A stretch of DNA of 43,146 nucleotides, taken from Phycisphaerae bacterium (lineage in GTDB: Bacteria; Planctomycetota; Phycisphaerae; UBA1845). The translations under genes were made by a program, and so were the position numbers. Positions 40,016 to 43,146 of the stretch are shown piece after piece; position 1 is the first letter of the stretch; the number at the start of each line of letters is the position of its first letter. Below the pieces are notes generated by a model. It was not told where the DNA came from and made no database searches. It was given only the letters and a program-made list of their open reading frames with translations. Where the stretch lies: positions 1-43,146 of the forward strand of contig JAGVHG010000004.1 in the NCBI GenBank assembly GCA_020056715.1, given 5' to 3'.

Positions 40016-41155
40016 TCACGGACCTGCGGGGGACAAGTGTCGTGCATCTCGCTGCATCTGCTCGCGTGCGGCCTGATAAGCCGCAAAGCCGTTGGAACCA
40101 TCTAAAAAAAGCTTGATGTCACGTGGAACAAGGAACACCGCCGCACCGGTGTACAGCGCTAGTTCATGGTAGCGATCATGGGACATATCAACGTCAATCC
40201 ATTCGCCGTACTCAGTGATTAACCGAAGCCGAGCGTGTGGTCCGGCGGCGTTGATCTGGCAGACCGTCGCCTTGAGGCTCGGCGCGCCGTTGGCCCGCGT
40301 TTCGACCATCCAGTCGTGAGGTCGAACGAAAACTCGCACGGCCCCGCTGCCGCCGTGGCGCGGTGGGGCATCCATCGTCAGGCCGCTGAAGTGAAGGCGA
40401 CCCGATTCCAAACGGCCTTGAAAGACATTTACATGGCCGAGGAAGTTCACCACGAATTCGCTGGCGGGTTCGTGAAAAACTTCGTCCGGCGAGCCGATTT
40501 GTTCGACCTTTCCTTGATTCATGACCACCACCCGGTCCGCCAACTCCAGCGCTTCGTCCTGGTCGTGGGTCACAAACACGATGGTCACCTGAATCTCCTC
40601 GTGCAGACGGCGTAACCACCGCCGCAGCTCCCGTCGTACCTTCGCGTCCAAGGCCCCGAAAGGTTCGTCGAGCAGCAACACCTTCGGCTCCACAGCCAAT
40701 GCCCTAGCCAGCGCTACCCGCTGGCGCTGGCCGCCCGAAAGTTGTGAGGGGTAGCGGTCCGCCATGAAGTCCATTTGCACGAGTTTGAGAAGTTGTTGGA
40801 CTTTCTCGCGAATCGCGGCTCGGCTCGGGCGAACGCGCCGCGGGCGTACGCGCAAACCGAAGGCGACGTTCTCGAAAACCGTCATGTGCCTAAACAACGC
40901 ATAATGCTGAAACACGAATCCGACGCGCCGGTCACGCACGTCGATGCCGGCCACATCTTCGTCGTGAAAAAGGATCGGCCCGCTGCCGGCGTCGGTCTCC
41001 TCCAACCCAGCGATAATCCGTAGCAACGTCGTCTTGCCCGAGCCGGACGGACCAAGCAGAGCTACCAACTCCCCGCTCGCCACGTGCAGGCTCACATCGT
41101 TCAACGCCACGAACGAGCCGAACGTCTTGGTGATCTTGCGTACTTCGATGCTCAC
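40016..41155 (-). CDS. cysA: sulfate/thiosulfate ABC transporter ATP-binding protein
   Basis: 379 residues from GTG 41155 ([15 protein letters not shown]), overlapping the cysW stop as GTGA. Walker [10 protein letters not shown] is at 35-43, Q-loop [12 protein letters not shown], signature [16 protein letters not shown], Walker [13 protein letters not shown] and THDQDEA. The C-terminal segment includes [12 protein letters not shown] and [11 protein letters not shown], typical of CysA. It powers the importer formed with the upstream cysT and cysW products. A longer frame covering the other two genes in another phase is coincidental. Last gene of the operon. Confidence 0.94.
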   Translation of the reverse strand: MSIEVRKITKTFGSFVALNDVSLHVASGELVALLGPSGSGKTTLLRIIAGLEETDAGSGPILFHDEDVAGIDVRDRRVGFVFQHYALFRHMTVFENVAFGLRVRPRRVRPSRAAIREKVQQLLKLVQMDFMADRYPSQLSGGQRQRVALARALAVEPKVLLLDEPFGALDAKVRRELRRWLRRLHEEIQVTIVFVTHDQDEALELADRVVVMNQGKVEQIGSPDEVFHEPASEFVVNFLGHVNVFQGRLESGRLHFSGLTMDAPPRHGGSGAVRVFVRPHDWMVETRANGAPSLKATVCQINAAGPHARLRLITEYGEWIDVDMSHDRYHELALYTGAAVFLVPRDIKLFLDGSNGFAAYQAAREQMQRDARHLSPAGP

Positions 41156-42072
41156 GACTTCCTCCCCTCTTCCGGTCCGGCGGACTGCGCAGCCCGGAGC
41201 TGCCGTGCAACCCTCCACTCCACCGCGCTCTTCGCCGCCAACGTCACCAGCGCCAACATCGCCAGCAGCGAGGCAACGGCGAAGGCGGCGACGAAGTTGT
41301 ACTCGTTGTAGAGAATCTCCACGTGTAGCGGCATGGTGTTGGTCAGGCCCCGAATGTGTCCCGACACGACCGACACCGCGCCGAACTCGCCCATCGCCCG
41401 AGCGTTGCACAGGATCACGCCGTACAGCAGACCCCACTTGATGTTGGGCAGGGTGACGCGGAAGAACATCTGCCAACCGCTGGCGCCGAGCACGCGGGCC
41501 GCCTGCTCCTCCTCCGTCCCCTGTGCCTGCATGAGCGGAATCAATTCGCGAGCGATGAACGGAAACGTGACGAAAATCGTCGCCAGCACGATGCCCGGCA
41601 CGGCGAAGATGATCTTGATGTCCTGGGCCGCCAGCCACGGACCCAGCCATCCCTGTAACCCGAACAACAATACGTAGATCAGTCCGGAAATGACCGGGGA
41701 AACCGCGAACGGCAGGTCGATCAGCGTGATGAGCACGCTTTTCCCGACGAACTCGAACTTGGCGATGGCCCACGCGGCGGCCACACCAAAGACGAGATTG
41801 AGCGGCACGGCGATTGCCGCCGTCAACAGCGTGAGACGGATCGCCGCAAGAGCATCCGCCTCGTGCAGCGACACCAGGTAGACGCCGATTCCCTTCTCCA
41901 ACGCCTGTACGAAGATCGCCGCCAGCGGAACGACGAGGAACAGACCCAGAAAACAAAGAGCGGTGACGATCAAGATCCACCGGACCACCGCGGGTTCGCC
42001 GATCGCCCGCGGCGCGACCGCCGTCCCCGTTCCCATTCGTAAGGCAACACCTCCGCCCATACAGCTTCCCAT
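41152..42072 (-). CDS. cysW: sulfate ABC transporter permease CysW
   Basis: 306 residues from ATG 42072, three bases after the cysT stop. Six spans; the conserved cytoplasmic EAA loop reads [69 protein letters not shown] is specific to CysW. It forms the membrane channel with CysT. A shorter start (ATG at 42060 or 42036) cannot be excluded, as the first 20 residues are poorly conserved and Gly-rich. Confidence 0.93.
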   Translation of the reverse strand: MGSCMGGGVALRMGTGTAVAPRAIGEPAVVRWILIVTALCFLGLFLVVPLAAIFVQALEKGIGVYLVSLHEADALAAIRLTLLTAAIAVPLNLVFGVAAAWAIAKFEFVGKSVLITLIDLPFAVSPVISGLIYVLLFGLQGWLGPWLAAQDIKIIFAVPGIVLATIFVTFPFIARELIPLMQAQGTEEEQAARVLGASGWQMFFRVTLPNIKWGLLYGVILCNARAMGEFGAVSVVSGHIRGLTNTMPLHVEILYNEYNFVAAFAVASLLAMLALVTLAAKSAVEWRVARQLRAAQSAGPEEGRKS

Positions 42073-42075
42073 CCC

Positions 42076-42912
42076 TTACACCGCCGTCTGCGGCGTCGAC
42101 TTCCACCGTTGCAGCAGATTGATGAGCAACAAGAGACTGAAGGATGCGGCAAGCATCACCACGGCGATCGCCGCCGCCCCTGCGCTGTCGTACTGCTCCA
42201 GCTTGATGATGATGAGCAACGGCGCGATCTCCGTCCGCATCGGCATGTTTCCGGAGATGAACACGACCGAGCCGTACTCCCCCAGAGCCCGCGCGAACGC
42301 CAGGGCGAAGCCCGTCAGCACCGCAGGCCATAACTCCGGCAGAATGACCCGCGCGATGGTCTGCCGGCGCGTCGCCCCCAAACTCGCCGCCGCTTGCTCG
42401 ATCTCCGGATCCAAATCTTCGAGAATCGGCTGCAACGTACGCACCACGAACGGCAGTCCGATGAACGTCATCGCCAGCATCACTCCCAATGGCGTGAAAG
42501 CCACCCTCACGCCCCATGCCTCCAGGTAGCGCCCGATCCAGCCGTTGGCCGCATAGATTGACGTCAGCGCGATGCCCGCAACCGCCGTCGGAAGCGCGAA
42601 GGGCAGATCGACAAGAGCATCGACGAGCTTCTTTCCAGGAAACCGGTAGCGGACCAGCACCCAGGCCACGACGAACCCGAACACCGTGTTGATTAGGGCC
42701 GCCGCTAGGGACGCGCCGAAGCTCAGGCGATAGGACGCTGTCACCCGTGGATCGGAAACGATCTCCCAGAAGCGTTGCCACGTCAGCGACGTGCTTTTGA
42801 TGACTAGCGCCGCCAGCGGGACGAGCACGATGAGGCTGAGGTAGAGGACAGCAAAGCCGAGCGTTAGCCCGAAACCCGGCAGCACGCTGCGTTGTTTCAA
42901 TACCAGACCCAT
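42076..42912 (-). CDS. cysT: sulfate ABC transporter permease CysT
   Basis: 278 residues, six spans. The N-terminal phrase [26 protein letters not shown] is typical of CysT/CysU, as are [34 protein letters not shown] and [20 protein letters not shown]. The EAA loop reads [28 protein letters not shown], and [28 protein letters not shown] follows. It pairs with CysW. The binding-protein gene lies 41 bases upstream. Confidence 0.95.
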   Translation of the reverse strand: MGLVLKQRSVLPGFGLTLGFAVLYLSLIVLVPLAALVIKSTSLTWQRFWEIVSDPRVTASYRLSFGASLAAALINTVFGFVVAWVLVRYRFPGKKLVDALVDLPFALPTAVAGIALTSIYAANGWIGRYLEAWGVRVAFTPLGVMLAMTFIGLPFVVRTLQPILEDLDPEIEQAAASLGATRRQTIARVILPELWPAVLTGFALAFARALGEYGSVVFISGNMPMRTEIAPLLIIIKLEQYDSAGAAAIAVVMLAASFSLLLLINLLQRWKSTPQTAV

Positions 42913-42953
42913 AAACCGTCCCCGTCGCGAATCTCGCGCTGTCCTTCCAATGG

Positions 42954-43146
42954 TTACTTGCTCGGTTGATAGATCTGGTCAAACACGCCGCCGTCGTCGA
43001 AGTGGGTTTTCTGGGCCTTGCGCCAGCCCCCGAAGACCTCATCGATGGTGAAAAGAGGTACCTTTGGAAAATAGCTCTCGTGGCTCTTCGCGACCTCTTC
43101 GTCACGCGGGCGATAGGAATGCTTCGCAGCCAATTCTTGCCCCTCG
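42954..43146 (-). CDS. sbp: sulfate/thiosulfate-binding protein, C-terminal part
   Basis: The last 63 codons are present; the rest is beyond the window. The residues [36 protein letters not shown] and [14 protein letters not shown] are the well-conserved end of periplasmic sulfate-binding proteins (Sbp/CysP). TAA is at 42954-42956. It heads the leftward operon with cysT, cysW and cysA, delivering sulfate to the channel. Regulation cannot be seen because the promoter is outside. Confidence 0.92.
   Translation of the reverse strand, partial: EGQELAAKHSYRPRDEEVAKSHESYFPKVPLFTIDEVFGGWRKAQKTHFDDGGVFDQIYQPSK

Noticed and set aside
40114-40131. A second parS-like site (GTCACGTGGAACAAG)
   Set aside because: Only one half matches, and it encodes conserved cysA residues.
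40016-43105. One 1029-codon reverse-strand frame running from cysA through cysW and cysT
   Set aside because: Only its last 379 codons are CysA; the rest is another phase of the permease genes, which are clear from their own motifs and have proper start-stop junctions.
1-43146. tRNA, rRNA, tmRNA or phage genes
   Set aside because: No matching signature sequences were found by eye on either strand; a tRNAscan or covariance search could still find a divergent one.

Overview
The window is a GC-rich (about 60%), densely coding bacterial chromosome segment. The gene content points to Planctomycetota, probably a Phycisphaerae-like lineage or metagenome-assembled relative. Evidence: a secreted thioredoxin with carboxypeptidase-regulatory-like repeats, an NPCBM-type secreted protein, an IPTL-CTERM protein, a large FG-GAP lipoprotein, a PurE with unusual signature residues, and many dispersed palindromic repeats. 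This placement is inference from family content; no rRNA or tRNA gene was found to confirm it.

Layout. 0-3.1 kb: a possible gene end, a perfect parS-like palindrome (248-265), and a leftward pair (TPR-like protein and a TlpA-type thioredoxin). 3.2-10.4 kb: rightward addA-type helicase-nuclease, a bifunctional proline dehydrogenase/P5C dehydrogenase and a 28-residue membrane peptide. 10.4-13.8 kb: an orphan MalK/UgpC-type ATPase, a divergent FAD oxidoreductase, and a PIN-domain toxin-antitoxin pair. 14.1-18.6 kb: an ABC-2 exporter pair, then divergent sugar genes (DegT-family aminotransferase and UDP-sugar dehydrogenase). 18.7-20.8 kb: rplM-rpsI and a formimidoyl-THF cyclodeaminase-like gene. 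20.8-21.1 kb: a gene-free stretch with a promoter and six consecutive hairpins, a candidate structured RNA. 21.1-23.3 kb: purN and a MATE exporter.

23.3-31.4 kb is the accessory part: a RAYT (REP-associated tyrosine transposase) with its hairpins, a mosaic secreted protein, a tiny IPTL-CTERM protein, an M14 peptidase, a small putative winged-helix protein and the FG-GAP lipoprotein, interspersed with REP-like hairpins. 31.6-38.6 kb: two metal P-type ATPases flank a micro-lipoprotein, purE and larC. 38.7-43.1 kb: an NPCBM protein and a leftward sulfate uptake operon (sbp-cysT-cysW-cysA), cut by the window edge.

The most striking theme is repeat invasion of coding DNA. At least five palindromic repeat families are scattered through the window. 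Two of them lie in frame inside conserved genes (the addA-type gene and the MalK-type ATPase), and others supply the last codons of genes. Purine/one-carbon metabolism (purN, purE, cyclodeaminase) recurs but is not organised as one operon.
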